Part shown: piece by piece, positions 32,888 through 44,200 of the stretch | How the letters are laid out: every line of letters starts with the position of its first letter | How positions within the stretch are numbered: the first letter of the stretch is position 1 | DNA from: Sphingomonas sp. ERG5 | GTDB lineage: Bacteria; Pseudomonadota; Alphaproteobacteria; Sphingomonadales; Sphingomonadaceae | Reading direction: 5' to 3' | Length of the DNA: 64,000 nt | Assembly (NCBI RefSeq): GCF_000803065.1 | Contig: NZ_JSXI01000001.1 | Coordinates: 62,001-126,000 of the forward strand | Notes under the pieces: model-generated | Told to the model about the DNA's origin: nothing | What the model saw: only the letters and a program-made list of their open reading frames with translations | The model's database searches: none | Program-made: the position numbers and the translations under genes

Positions 32888-34747
32888 TCAGGGATCGGCG
32901 CGGTAGAAGCGGAGGTTCGCCAGTTCGAGCCAGGCCTTGCTGTCGGGCGAGCCATCGAGCCGGACGATCAGCGCACGCAAACGCGCCAGGTCGAGCACTG
33001 CTTTATCGTCCCGGCTGCGAAAGGCGCTGAACGGGATGCGGATGTCGCGGCGGCTTTGATCCGCCGCGAACGGCGCTTCGAAATCGGCGCGATTGTCCAG
33101 GCCATAGCTGTCGAACAACAGCCGGTACTGGCCCCCGCCCCGCGCCTCGAACGCGACGCCGGTAAAGCCGCGCGCATCGGCAAGCTGCACCGCGCCCCGG
33201 GTCAACGGCAGGATCAGTTGTGCAAAGGGTTTGGGCGCGGAGCCCATCTGCGCGACCATGAACAGTCTTTTATCCGCATCATGATCAGGGCGGGCGAAAT
33301 CGAGATGGCTGTGATCGGCACCGGAATCGGTGCTTTCCACCGGCAGCGTGTCGAGGTCGGTGCGTCCGGCAGGACCAGCCCCGGTATCGATCGGCCCGGT
33401 CATAAGGTGCACCGGCAGCGGCGACATCGCCGCGCCGTCGAGCGCCGTGCGCAACGGCTTCAGCGGCACTTCGCGGCCTGACACGAACACGCGGCGGACA
33501 TCGTAGAGATCGTCGATCCGCTCGTCGGGTTTGCCGCCGGTCAGCACCAGGTCGGCGCGCTGGCCGACCGCGATGCGGCCATGGTCGGCGCCTTCGCGCA
33601 GGATACCGGCGCTGGTCGCGGTCGCCGCAATCAGCGCTTCGGCGGGGCTATGGCCAAGCCGGGTCAGCCAGCGGATCTCACGGAGAGTCGCGCTACCATG
33701 ATAGACGCCGCCGATCCCGGCATCAGTACCCACGCCAATGCGAACGCCCGCCGCCTTCAGGCGCCGGATATTCTCCTGCATGATCGCCCAGCGTTTCGCT
33801 TCGAGCTCGGGAATCGCCTCGATCGGTTTCGCCAGTCTTTGCTCTTCCTGTGCGCGCTCGGGCGGGCGCAGTGCGCGCCATTCGGCGGGTTCGAAAGCGC
33901 GATCCTGTTGCGGCTCATACACCACCAGGGTCGGGATATAGGCCGTGCCCCTGGCCTTCATCAGCGCGATCAGTTCGTCATCGACCAGCGCATCGCCGAC
34001 GCCGTGACCGACCGCATCGACGCCCGCCGCTGCGGCGAGCTTCGCGCCGGCCAGCGTCACGGTGTGCGTGATGACCGGAATATCGGCGGCATGCGCATCG
34101 CGCACGATCGCCGCCAGGGTCGGTTGGTTCATGCTGTCGAGGCCCGGACCACGGCCATAGCGCCAGCCATCGGCGAACACCTTGATGACGTCGGGTTTGT
34201 AGGTCAGCGCCCGCACCATGGCGAGATGCGCGGCACGCGGCGTCTGCACTTGCAACGTGAAGAAATTGCCCCAGCCATATTCGGTGCCATGCCCGCCAGG
34301 CACGCCGAAGCGGATCGCCAGTTTCAGGTTCGGCGCGGTCACCGCGCCGGAACCGGTCATCTCGCGGATCGGTTCGAGCATTTCACCCGATACGGAGAAT
34401 TCATTCACCGTGGTCACGCCGTGGCTGAGATAGCCGGCATAGGATTTGGGCAAATCATCGGGCCCGTCGAACGCCGGCGAGCGCATATGCGTGTGCAGAT
34501 CATGCAACCCGGGAATCAGCGTCAGGCCGCGCGCGTCGATCACGTTGCTGCCCGCCGGGGCACGCACATGCTTGCCGACCGCCACGATGCGATCGCCCCG
34601 GATCAGGACATTTTCGACCACCGCCGGCGCACCGCTGCCGTCGAACACGCGCGCACCACTGATCAGCGTCGCGCGCTCCCCGCCCGAGGCCGCGCCGACC
34701 CCGGCCACCGCAGCGAGCAGCGCCACCGAATTGCGCAGCCAGGTCAT
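32888..34747 (-). CDS. Amidohydrolase with C-terminal CIA30-like domain
   Basis: 619 residues from the ATG at 34747, overlapping the S9 peptidase stop (ATGA). A signal peptide (about 1-22) precedes an imidazolonepropionase-like amidohydrolase domain (about 25-430): LHDLHTHMRS (metal-binding HxH), PVITHTVTLAG, VGHGVGDAL and GVGTDAGIGG. Residues about 450-619 (KRLFMVAQMGSAPKPFAQLIL ... FEARGGGQYRLLFDS ... FSAFRSRDDKA) form a beta-sandwich like the CIA30 domain. The fusion suggests an exported enzyme with a binding or stabilising domain. Substrate unknown; neighbours suggest dipeptides. Confidence 0.85.
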   Translation of the reverse strand: MTWLRNSVALLAAVAGVGAASGGERATLISGARVFDGSGAPAVVENVLIRGDRIVAVGKHVRAPAGSNVIDARGLTLIPGLHDLHTHMRSPAFDGPDDLPKSYAGYLSHGVTTVNEFSVSGEMLEPIREMTGSGAVTAPNLKLAIRFGVPGGHGTEYGWGNFFTLQVQTPRAAHLAMVRALTYKPDVIKVFADGWRYGRGPGLDSMNQPTLAAIVRDAHAADIPVITHTVTLAGAKLAAAAGVDAVGHGVGDALVDDELIALMKARGTAYIPTLVVYEPQQDRAFEPAEWRALRPPERAQEEQRLAKPIEAIPELEAKRWAIMQENIRRLKAAGVRIGVGTDAGIGGVYHGSATLREIRWLTRLGHSPAEALIAATATSAGILREGADHGRIAVGQRADLVLTGGKPDERIDDLYDVRRVFVSGREVPLKPLRTALDGAAMSPLPVHLMTGPIDTGAGPAGRTDLDTLPVESTDSGADHSHLDFARPDHDADKRLFMVAQMGSAPKPFAQLILPLTRGAVQLADARGFTGVAFEARGGGQYRLLFDSYGLDNRADFEAPFAADQSRRDIRIPFSAFRSRDDKAVLDLARLRALIVRLDGSPDSKAWLELANLRFYRADP

Positions 34748-36792
34748 CGCAACGGCTCCTTGCGCATCACGGTCCGCGCCAGGAACGCATCGGTCGCACG
34801 GTAACTGGCAAGCCAATTGGCGTGGCGCAGAAAGGCGTGGCGTTCATTGGGGAAGATCAGCGTGCGGAACGGAATACGCCGCGCCGCCAGTTCGCGCGCA
34901 AGCAGCAGCGATTGCGCGAAATCGACATTCTTGTCGTCATCGCCATGGATCAGCAGCACCGGCGAGCGCCATTGCCCGATCGACGCCATGGGCGACGAAC
35001 TCCATTGCAACTGGCGCGCGGCAAGCTGCGCATCGGGCGAGAGATTATTGTCGACCGGGCGCAGCATGGTGTGCACGCCATGGAAATCCACGCCGGCGGC
35101 GAACAGGTCGCTGTTCCGCGCCAAAGCCAGCGCAGTCAGATAGCCACCCCAGCTGCCGCCCCAGATGCCGATGCGCGCCGGATCGACCTGAGGCTGCGCG
35201 GCGAGCCAGCGCCCGGCGGCCAGGATGTCGCGATATTCCGACGCCCCGCCGCGCGCGATCTCGGGCGCGTCGCGAAAGGCGCGGCCATAGCCGGTGCCGC
35301 TGCGGTAATTGACCGCAAGCACGTCATAGCCCTGCGCGGCGAAATGCTGGTTGAGGATATAGGCGTTGGAATAATAGCCGCTGAAATGGAAGCCGAGCAG
35401 CATTTGCCGCCGCGGCCCGCCATGCGCGAAGATCAGCGCCGGATGCTTGCCGGCGCCGCGAGCGCGGAACAGCTGCGCATGGACTTCGACGCCGTCCGCG
35501 GCCGTGAAGATCACCGCTTCGGGCGTGACGAAACCGCGTGCCTCGACCGCCCTGCCGAGCGGCGTCAGCATGCGATCCACCAGCGCCGGATGCGCCGGAT
35601 GCGTCACATCGGTCGCGATCACCGCCAGCGTATCGCCGCCCAGTGTCGGGAAGGTCTCGATGCCCGTCCCTTGCGTCACACGCGCCGGTGCACCGGCGGA
35701 GAGCGGCACGCGCCAGATATGCTTGCGATCGGGATCGCCCGCATTGGCGGCATAGAGGATCGACCGTCCGTCGCGGGTGGGCAGGAAGCTCTCCACCTCG
35801 AATGCGCCCGGGGTCAGGTCTCGGGGTTCATCGCCCTTCGCCACGTCGATCGCATAAGCGTGCAGCCAGCCGCTGCGCTCCCACGGAAAGATGAGCTTTC
35901 CGTCGGTGTTCCAGAACAGGTTGCGGCTGCGCGTCCCGTTATAGCGCGCGCCGTCGCCCGAGGGTGCGGCCCATAATTCGCGCGCTGCGCCGCTGGCGAT
36001 ATCGGCGACGCGCAGCGACCAATAGGGTCCGCTGTCCGCCGTCGCCCCCGAAGGGGCATCGAGATAGCGGATGAACGCCACCTGCTTGCCATCGGGCGAC
36101 AGGGCCGGCTCGACCGAGAAACCGGGCGACGGATCGAGATAGCGGACCGACGCGCCGGTAATGTCGAGCACGGCGACAAAGCTGTGATCGTCGCGATTGT
36201 CGACGAACACCAGCCGCGTGCCATCGGGCGACCATTGCAGTCGCGTCACCTCGCCCGCAACACTGGCGAGCTGGCGCGGCTTCGCGTTTCCGTCCGCCAG
36301 CCAGATCTCGCCCTTGCGGGTATAAGCGATGCGATCGCCATCGGGCGCGAAGACCGGCGAGTGGCCGTCGCCGATCGACACTGGCGTGCCGCCATCGGTC
36401 GGACCGACGAACACCAGCTGGCGCGGCGTCGCGGTCGCCGCGCCCGGATTGGGCAGCGCGCCGTCGGGAAACTCGTCATCGCCGCCGCGCACAAAGGCCA
36501 GGCGCGTGCCGGCGGCATTCAAGACGACATCGTAAAGTTGCTGCCCGTCATCCTGGTCGAAGCCCGTGACTCGCCGCGCGGGCTGGCCGCGATCGGCAAC
36601 CCAGACATTGCGCACGCCGGCTTCATTCTCGACCCAGGCGAAGCGCGCCGCATCGCGCGCGCCCGTCAGGTCGCCGGCCACGGGAAGCGCCAGCGCGATC
36701 GCCAGCGCATCGGGTTCCGCCGGGGCCGATGCGCTGCTCAGCGTCAGCGCCGCCCCGCACGCGATCAATCGAAGAGCTGCCTGCCATGCCAT
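34744..36792 (-). CDS. S9-family prolyl-oligopeptidase/DPP-like exopeptidase
   Basis: 682 residues from the ATG at 36792, where a signal peptide begins (MAWQAALRLIACGAALTLSSASA). A beta-propeller domain built of WD/PD40-like repeats (LQWSPDGTRLVFV, PALSPDGKQVAFI) covers about 40-420. The alpha/beta-hydrolase domain carries the nucleophile in GIWGGSWGGYLT (Ser near 548), Asp in LLIHGDDDKNVDF and His in PNERHAFLRH. It is a periplasmic exopeptidase, probably Xaa-Pro or acylaminoacyl specific. It is coupled to the CIA30-amidohydrolase gene. Confidence 0.9.
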   Translation of the reverse strand: MAWQAALRLIACGAALTLSSASAPAEPDALAIALALPVAGDLTGARDAARFAWVENEAGVRNVWVADRGQPARRVTGFDQDDGQQLYDVVLNAAGTRLAFVRGGDDEFPDGALPNPGAATATPRQLVFVGPTDGGTPVSIGDGHSPVFAPDGDRIAYTRKGEIWLADGNAKPRQLASVAGEVTRLQWSPDGTRLVFVDNRDDHSFVAVLDITGASVRYLDPSPGFSVEPALSPDGKQVAFIRYLDAPSGATADSGPYWSLRVADIASGAARELWAAPSGDGARYNGTRSRNLFWNTDGKLIFPWERSGWLHAYAIDVAKGDEPRDLTPGAFEVESFLPTRDGRSILYAANAGDPDRKHIWRVPLSAGAPARVTQGTGIETFPTLGGDTLAVIATDVTHPAHPALVDRMLTPLGRAVEARGFVTPEAVIFTAADGVEVHAQLFRARGAGKHPALIFAHGGPRRQMLLGFHFSGYYSNAYILNQHFAAQGYDVLAVNYRSGTGYGRAFRDAPEIARGGASEYRDILAAGRWLAAQPQVDPARIGIWGGSWGGYLTALALARNSDLFAAGVDFHGVHTMLRPVDNNLSPDAQLAARQLQWSSSPMASIGQWRSPVLLIHGDDDKNVDFAQSLLLARELAARRIPFRTLIFPNERHAFLRHANWLASYRATDAFLARTVMRKEPLR

Positions 36793-36929
36793 GCCGGCTG
36801 TTCTGACCCGCGCACTCCCCCCCGACAAGCGCAGAACGGCCCAGCCATGCGCATCGGTTATGGCCACGCCAACGCTCTGAATGAGCCGCACACGGTTGCT
36901 CCCGGCGTCATTCCCTCTAGGCTCCAGCC

Positions 36930-38390
36930 ATGACGCCATCGAAACTGTCCGCCGCGCTGCTCGCCCTGACGCTCGCCTCCCCGATCGCCGCGCAGGAGGC
37001 GCAATCGCTCCGCCAGCGCGTCGAGGCGAAGCTTGCCGAGGTCGGGCCGGGCACGCGGTTCGGCCTGATCGTCACGGCCGAGGATGGGCGCGAAATCGTC
37101 GCGATCAATCCGGATCAGCGTTTCATTCCCGCCTCCAACACCAAGATCTTCACCACCGCGGCCGCCTTTGCGACCCTGAGCGGCCTCGACCAGCCCGATG
37201 CCGATAGCGGCACGGCGGTGCGGCTCGACCTGTCGGGCAAGACCGCACCCGATGTGATCCTCGAAGGTCATGGCGATGCGCGCCTGTCGAGTGCGAAGGA
37301 TTGCACCGCCGATTGTCTCGCCACGCTGGCCGATGCGGTCGCCGCCAGGACGCGCGTGGTGCATGACGTGATCGGCGACGACAGCATCTATCCCGACCAG
37401 CGCTGGGGCCCGGGAATGAGCTGGAACAACATCCCGTCGCGCTCGGGCACCGCGGCGTCGGCGCTGACGCTCGACGATAATGAGCTGCCGCTGAGCGTGA
37501 CGCCGGGCAAGATCGGTGCGGCGCCCGCGCTCGACTTCCCGCCTTATTATCAAGTCGACAACCGCGCGGTGACGGTCGCAGCGGGCGAGACGAAGCTCGA
37601 TTTCGACCGTGCGCCCAATGGCATGTCGCTTCGATTGAGCGGGGTGATCGCGGTCGGTGCGAAGCCGGAAGTGCTGCGGCTCGGGATCGACGACCCGGCA
37701 CATTATGCCGCCTGGACCTTCCGCCGCCTGCTGGAGGCGCGTGGCGTGCGCGTGACCGGTGCGGTCACCGCACGGCATCGCCCGCTGACCTCGGCCGACG
37801 ACCCGAAGGAGCGGCTGGGGGCACCGGTAACGCGTCAGCCCTTCGCGGCGCCGCTCGCCCGGCTCACTCCGCTGCCGTTGGCGCAGGACCTGACGCTGAT
37901 CAACAAGGTCAGCCAGAACCTCCATGCCGAATTGATGCTGCGCCGGGTCAGCTATCGTGACGGCAGCGGGTCGATCGCCGATGGCGCGGCGGCGGTGGGC
38001 GCAATGCTGGAACGCGCCGGCGTGCCGCGCAGGGCTTATGACTTTTCCGACGGCTCGGGCATGTCGAGCTATAATCGCGTGGCGCCGCGCGGCGTGACGA
38101 TTTTGCTGCGCTGGATCGCGGGCCAGCCCTGGGGCGCGGCGTTTCGCGAAACCCTGCCGATCGCCGGTGTCGACGGCACGCTCGCCAAGCGCTTCAGCGG
38201 TACCGCGCTCGAGCGCAGGCTGTTCGCCAAGACCGGCACGCTCAATGCAAGTTCGGCGCTGTCGGGCTATATGACCGGCAAGAGCGGGCGGACGCTGATC
38301 TTCTCGATCTACGCCAACGACATGCCGGAGGGGGTGAGCGCGACGAAGACAATGGACGCTGCGCTGGAACTGATCGCGGCGGAGAATTGA
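36930..38390 (+). CDS. dacB: D-alanyl-D-alanine carboxypeptidase/endopeptidase (PBP4/S13 family)
   Basis: 486 residues with a signal peptide (about 1-21). All three S13 motifs are present: SxxK as PASNTKIF (Ser near residue 69), SxN as FSDGSGMSSYNRV, and KTG as FAKTGTLNASSAL. The large insertion between the first two motifs, typical of PBP4-type enzymes, is present. It cuts D-Ala-D-Ala ends or cross-links of peptidoglycan in the periplasm. It is divergent from the S9 peptidase gene and convergent with the serine hydrolase gene at 38438. Confidence 0.93.
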   Translation: MTPSKLSAALLALTLASPIAAQEAQSLRQRVEAKLAEVGPGTRFGLIVTAEDGREIVAINPDQRFIPASNTKIFTTAAAFATLSGLDQPDADSGTAVRLDLSGKTAPDVILEGHGDARLSSAKDCTADCLATLADAVAARTRVVHDVIGDDSIYPDQRWGPGMSWNNIPSRSGTAASALTLDDNELPLSVTPGKIGAAPALDFPPYYQVDNRAVTVAAGETKLDFDRAPNGMSLRLSGVIAVGAKPEVLRLGIDDPAHYAAWTFRRLLEARGVRVTGAVTARHRPLTSADDPKERLGAPVTRQPFAAPLARLTPLPLAQDLTLINKVSQNLHAELMLRRVSYRDGSGSIADGAAAVGAMLERAGVPRRAYDFSDGSGMSSYNRVAPRGVTILLRWIAGQPWGAAFRETLPIAGVDGTLAKRFSGTALERRLFAKTGTLNASSALSGYMTGKSGRTLIFSIYANDMPEGVSATKTMDAALELIAAEN

Positions 38391-38437
38391 GGCGGCCTGC
38401 GCGGGAATGACGGCGGGTTAGCCAGGGCCATCCTGCC

Positions 38438-39460
38438 CTAAGCCTTCACCGCATCCCAGGCATTCACCACCGCATCGCCGATTTCGGGCCGCAGCGCGAA
38501 GATGCCGCTGTCGCGGTGGCGCGTCGGGTGCACACGGTTGGTGAGCAGAGTCCAGGCAAGGCCGCGCTCGAAATCGATCCACAATCCGGTGCCGGTGAAA
38601 CCGGTATGGCCGATTGTTTGGGATGAGCAGGCATCGCCACCGGGCCAGCCGGCGAAGCGGCGTTCCCAGCCGCAGGTGCGGTCGCCGTTCGCAGGTTCGC
38701 GGATCGCCGCCAGCATCGCCGGCGACGCGCCGCTGCCGTCGAGCAGGCCCCGGGCGAAATCGAGTACGCCAGCGACCGTCCCGAACAGGCCGGCATGGCC
38801 GGCATCGCCACCAAGCGCGGCGCAATTCTCGTCATGTACCTCGCCCTTGAGCACCCGCCCGCGCCAACTGCACGCCTCGGTCGCGACCGCCGGGCCGGGC
38901 GGCGGGCCGTAGCTCAGGCCGGGGGCGAGCGGCCATACGGAGAGCGATGCGCCAGTGATGCGCTCGATCGCGATGCCGAGCAGGATATAGTTGATGTCGG
39001 AATAGACCGAGGGTCCCTGTTTCCATTCGCGTTGCAGCACGAAGGCGCGCAGCCGGGCGGGATCGTCGCCATACGTGTAGATCGGTTCGACCGCGGGCAG
39101 GAAGCTGCGATGCGCGAGGCAATCGCGGAAGGTCAGCCGACGCTCGGCCGCATTGAGCACGTCATACTGACGCAGGTCGGGGATCGCGTCGGTCAGCGGG
39201 CGATCGAGATCGATCCGGCCTTGATCCGCCAGCGTCAGGATCATCGTCGTGGTGGCGATCACCTTCGAGACCGACGCAAGGTCGAACCAGTGACCTTCGG
39301 TCAGCAACTCCGGCTCGGGCACCAGCGCGGCATGACCCATGAGTTTCACGGCACGCCGTCCATCCGCCGAGACAATGCCCAATGTCGCGCCCGGGATACG
39401 CCCATCGGCGACCGCTGCGGCGGCGGGCTCGAAAGCCCGTTCGACCAGGTCGGCGATCAT
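38438..39460 (-). CDS. Class C beta-lactamase-family serine hydrolase
   Basis: 340 residues without a signal peptide. Motifs: SxxK as SVSK (Ser63), YxN as YSDIN near 153, and the KTG equivalent HTGFTGT. The ATG overlaps the ampG stop by four bases, so it is cotranscribed with the muropeptide transporter. Being cytoplasmic by appearance and linked to AmpG, it may hydrolyse imported muropeptides, for example as a D-Ala carboxypeptidase or esterase-like enzyme. A true beta-lactamase is unlikely. Confidence 0.88.
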   Translation of the reverse strand: MIADLVERAFEPAAAAVADGRIPGATLGIVSADGRRAVKLMGHAALVPEPELLTEGHWFDLASVSKVIATTTMILTLADQGRIDLDRPLTDAIPDLRQYDVLNAAERRLTFRDCLAHRSFLPAVEPIYTYGDDPARLRAFVLQREWKQGPSVYSDINYILLGIAIERITGASLSVWPLAPGLSYGPPPGPAVATEACSWRGRVLKGEVHDENCAALGGDAGHAGLFGTVAGVLDFARGLLDGSGASPAMLAAIREPANGDRTCGWERRFAGWPGGDACSSQTIGHTGFTGTGLWIDFERGLAWTLLTNRVHPTRHRDSGIFALRPEIGDAVVNAWDAVKA

Positions 39461-40968
39461 ATCGTTTCGTGATCCGGTGCGCGGGGCTTCATCCGGCCGA
39501 TGATCGGCAGGAACAGGATCGCGGCAAGGCTGAGCACGCCCGACATGACAAAGAAGGCGTCATAGCCAATGGCTTTCTGCATCGACCCCACCGCCCCGGC
39601 GAGGAGGCGCGCCAGCAGGAACGCGAAGCCCGACAAAAAGGCATATTGCGCGCCGGGATAGCGCGGATTCACCAGCATCGAGAGATAGACGACGAACACT
39701 GCGCCGGCGAAGCCGTTGCCGAATTGATCGGCCCCGGTCGCGATATAGAGAACCATGTTGCTCGGCGCCTGATGCGCCAGCCAGACAAAGCCAAAATTGC
39801 CGAACGCCGCCAGCGCCGCACCGACCGCGAGCGTCCATGACTGCGACCAGCGCGTCGTCAGCCAGCCGCCCAGCGCCACGCCCGCCATGCTCGACAGCAA
39901 AGCGACAAGGCCATCCGCCGTACCGATCTGCGTCAGCGTATAGCCGATCGATTTGACCAGCGGCTTGGAGAGATTGAGCGCAAGCACATCGCCCATGCGG
40001 TACAGCGAGACAAAGGCGAGGATCGCCAGCGCGCCATAGCCGAAGCGCCAGAAAATATCGACATACGGGCCGATCGCCGGAGACTTGCGAAACCAGACCG
40101 TGGGCGGTGCGCTGCGGATCGTCCGCAACGTCAGCGCCATGATGATGAACGGCACCATGCAGATGATCAGCACGACCGGAGTCACATTGCTCTTCGAACT
40201 GATCCCGGCGGCAACGGCGAGTTGCAGCACCACCGACCCGATCGCCGCCGTCACGGCAGCCGCGATCGCGAGAATCACCGCGCTCGCGACCAGTCCGGTA
40301 ACCAACGCGACCCAGCGACCGCCGCCGCCCCTGACCTCCGGACGCATCGCCACCAGCAATGGAAAAGGCAGGAACGCGGCCGTCGCGATCAGGAGATAGG
40401 CCTGTGTCCAGCCGGTTCGGTCAGCGACGAGCAGCGCGCCGCTGCCCGCCGCGACCATTGCGGTACGATATCCCCATAGATTGGCGGCGACGATCGGTCC
40501 CTGCTCATCCTGGGTCGGCGCGAGTTCGATGCGCCACGCGTCAGCCGCAACCTCAAGCGTCGTCGTCCAGAAGGCAAGCAGCACGGCGAACAGCGCCGTC
40601 ACCGCGAGACTCTTGTCCGCAGCGGTAAAGGCCATCGCCGCCATCGAGGTGAAAATACCGAGTTGCGACAGCATGATCCAGCCGCGCCGCTTGCCCCAGA
40701 AGCGCCCGAAACCCGGCACGTCGAACCGATCGAGCAGCGGCGCCCACAGGAATTTGAAGGTCGGCAGCAATTGCACCCAGCCGAAGAAGCCGATCACGAC
40801 AAGCTCGATGCCATGGGCCGTCAGGCGCAGCTGCAGCACGGTCGAGAACATGTAGAAGGGCAGACCGGCGGAGAAGCCGAGCAGCACGTACAGCGCCATG
40901 CGGCCAAAGCCCGGCCGAATGGCCGGTGCAGCCCCCCCGGTCGGCGCGACGTCAGTCAAGGCGAGCAA
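39457..40968 (-). CDS. ampG: AmpG-type muropeptide permease (MFS)
   Basis: 503 residues with about twelve to fourteen transmembrane helices. AmpG-like features: YVLLGFSAGLPFYMFSTVLQLRLTAHGIE at the start, FLWAPLLDRFDVPGFGRFWGKRRGW in the second loop, and DAWRIELAPTQDEQGPIVAANLWGYR. The last two match the AmpG family, which imports GlcNAc-anhMurNAc peptides. The downstream coupled serine hydrolase and the nearby dacB support peptidoglycan recycling. A general peptide MFS is the alternative. Confidence 0.88.
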   Translation of the reverse strand: MLALTDVAPTGGAAPAIRPGFGRMALYVLLGFSAGLPFYMFSTVLQLRLTAHGIELVVIGFFGWVQLLPTFKFLWAPLLDRFDVPGFGRFWGKRRGWIMLSQLGIFTSMAAMAFTAADKSLAVTALFAVLLAFWTTTLEVAADAWRIELAPTQDEQGPIVAANLWGYRTAMVAAGSGALLVADRTGWTQAYLLIATAAFLPFPLLVAMRPEVRGGGGRWVALVTGLVASAVILAIAAAVTAAIGSVVLQLAVAAGISSKSNVTPVVLIICMVPFIIMALTLRTIRSAPPTVWFRKSPAIGPYVDIFWRFGYGALAILAFVSLYRMGDVLALNLSKPLVKSIGYTLTQIGTADGLVALLSSMAGVALGGWLTTRWSQSWTLAVGAALAAFGNFGFVWLAHQAPSNMVLYIATGADQFGNGFAGAVFVVYLSMLVNPRYPGAQYAFLSGFAFLLARLLAGAVGSMQKAIGYDAFFVMSGVLSLAAILFLPIIGRMKPRAPDHETI

Positions 40969-41213
40969 CCGGAACGACGGTCAGAACAAGCGGCATCACG
41001 GCTCCATCGGCAAGGGTCGCCACACGCTCGACCGCCCATCGGGATCAGTCAATGGCGTAGTGTGGCACAGGGGCAACGCTATTGGCCATGTTTCAAGGGT
41101 GACATGCCGCGAAGCTATGGCTCTCCCCACAGAAACTATGGAGCAGCGCAACATTCTTGTTACTTAATGCAATCGGACGCACGGGCAATGCGTGGTTCAC
41201 GGGGGTTCATAAC

Positions 41214-44200
41214 ATGATTGGTTCAAAGTCACTCAAATCGGTCCTGGTCTCGGGCACCGCTTTCGCCGCCCTGACCTGTGCGCTACCGGGTGCAGCAATT
41301 GCGCAAACCGAGGCAGCGCAGGACGCATCGGCCGAGCCTGCCGCCGATCAGGAAAAGGGCGAGATCGTCGTCACCGGCACGCGCATCATCCGCGACGGCT
41401 TCCAGGCGCCGACACCGCTCACCGTGCTGACTCAGGAAGAAATCCAGAACCAGTCGCCGTCGAACAACATCGCCGATTTCGTCAACCAGTTGCCGGCGCT
41501 TGCCGGATCGACGCGGCCGGCCAATTCGCGCCTCAACCTGAGCAGCGGCCAGGCCGGCATCAACGCGCTCAACCTGCGCAACCTGGACGGCTCCGCCACC
41601 GGGACGCGAACGCTGGTGCTGATAGACGGCCGCCGTTCGGTAGCCTCGACGATCACTGGTGTGGTCGACATCAACACGATCCCGCAGGGGTTGATCAAAA
41701 GCGTCGAGATCGTCACCGGCGGCGCCTCGGCAGCCTATGGATCGGACGCCGTCGCCGGCGTCGTCAACTTCATCCTCGACAAGAAATATCAGGGGCTGAA
41801 ACTCTCGGCCGACAGCGGCATCACCACGCATGGCGATGGCCGCAACTATTCGTTCGAAGCGACCGCCGGTCATTCGTTCGCCGGCGGGCGCGGCCATATC
41901 CTGCTGAGCGGCGAAGTCGCGCATCGCGACGGCATCTTCCAGGTCGATCGCGACTGGAACGCAACGGGCTATGTGCGCATCCAGGACCCCAATTGGACGG
42001 CGGGCAATCCCGCGCTCAACATCCCAGCGAGCACGACGCCGAAATTCCTGATCCGGCGTCAGGTCGGCGCGGCGAACTCGACGCCGGGCGGCCTTATCAC
42101 CGGATCGACCGGCGGCACTGCGAACAGCCTGCGCGGCCTCTATTTCGGCCAGGATGGATCGGTAAACCAGTATCAATGGGGTGCGCTGACCTATCCGTCA
42201 CCAACGGGAACCTCTGCCCCGTCGCTAACGCAAGGCGGCGACTGGCGGGTCAATGATTCCGGTCGTCGCATCGGCCTGGATCCGCAGGATGACCGTTACG
42301 GTGTTTTCGGGCGGCTCAGCTACGAGCTTTCCGACAATGTCGAATTGTTCGCGGAGGGTTCGTACAATCGGCAACATATCGTGTTCAATGCCGGCCCGAA
42401 CCTGCAAACCGGCATCACGCTGCAGAAGGACAACGCCTTCCTGATCAACACGCTCGGCGCGGCACGTCTGACCGGCATCAATACGGTGACACTTGCCACG
42501 ACCTCCGCCGACCTGCCCTATCGCGGGGTGGACAACAGGCGGAAGGTCCAGCGTTACGTGATCGGCGCCGAGGGCCAGTTCCAGGCATTCGGCAAGGCGG
42601 CGCATTGGGACGTCTATGCCCAATATGGCCGCACCGACATGCGCGAGCAGCTGACCAACATTCAAAATACACAGAAGATGCTGAACGCCGTCGACTCGGT
42701 GTTCGCTCCGGCCGGCAATCCGGGCGGCTATGCCCCCGGCTCGATCCAGTGCCGTATCAACGTCGATGCGATAACGACCAACGACGACAAGGCTTGCGTG
42801 CCGCTCAATCGCCTCGGCATCGGCGTCGCGAACCCGGCCGCGTTCGGCTATGCGCTGGGCAATCCCTATCGCGACGAGGTTGCCAAACAGAAAGTTGCGG
42901 GCGCCAATTTGTCACTGACGCCATTCGCGACCTGGGCCGGCGACGTCAGCATCGCGGTTGGCGGCGAATATCGCGAGGAGAGCATCCGCGGCTTCGTCCC
43001 CGCTCAATTCCAGCCAGCCATCACCGCCCTTCCCGGGGGTGGCCTCAGAACCGACAACACATGGTCAGTGGGCAATTATCTGCCGACCAACGGCAAGTAT
43101 AATGTGAAGGAAGCCTATCTCGAAACCGTGGTGCCGCTGGGCCTGGGTCTGGAATTCAACGGCGCAGTGCGTGCGACCGATTATTCGACCTCGGGCTATG
43201 TCACGACCTGGAAGGCTGGCGCGACCTGGCAGCCGATTGAAGATATCCGGTTCCGCGTGACGCGCTCGCGCGATATCCGCGCGCCGAACCTCAATGAACT
43301 ATATCAGGCAGGCTCATCGAACAGCGACTCGGTGCGCAATCCATTCGCTCCCGGAACGGGACCGGGCGGCGTCCTTTATGATGCAACCATCGGCTACTCG
43401 GCCACCATCACGGGCAACAAGAATCTGCGCGCGGAAAAGGCGGATTCATGGAATATCGGCGCTGTTTTCTCGCCGCGATTCCTGCCCGGCTTCAACGCGT
43501 CGGTCGACTATTTCCGCATCGACATGAAGGACGCGATCGGCACGCTCAGCGCGCTGGAGATCATCAATCGCTGCGCCGATGGCCGGACAGAATATTGCGC
43601 CGCCATGACGCAGGATCCGAACAACTCGAAGCGCCTTCTCTTCCGCAGCCAGCCGTTCAATTTCACGAGTCAGCTGGTGCGCGGCATCGATTTCGAAGCC
43701 TCGTATCGCCTGCCGCTGAACAAGCTCTTCGCGAAAGCCGACGGCAGCTTCACACTGCGCGGCACCGCGACACGCTATATCGATAACATCATCAACCAGG
43801 GCATTGCCGGCACCGTACCTCTCAATACCGTCGGCGTGAACGGCGGCCAGGCAAGCACACCGACATGGATCTTCCGCGCCAGTGCGACCTACGACACGCC
43901 GAGCACGTCGGTCACCGTGGTGGGACGCGGGGTGAGCGCGGGCAGATATGACGCCGGCGGCATCGAATGCCAGACCAATTGCCCCATCCCAACCACGACC
44001 CAGTTCAACACCTATGACGACAACCATGTCTCGGGGCTGTTCTATGTCGACTTCAACCTGACGCAGAAGATCAAGGCCAGCAGTTCCTCGGATGCGCAGA
44101 TCTTCCTGAACGTGACGAACGTGTTCGATCGCGCGCCTTTGCTGGTGCCTGAAACCGGTCTTGCGGCGAACAGCACCTATTCGGACCTGCTCGGACGTAC

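Noticed and set aside
38438..39460. Antibiotic-resistance beta-lactamase
   Set aside because: No signal peptide and coupled to ampG; the sequence fits the wide serine hydrolase family, not a true AmpC.
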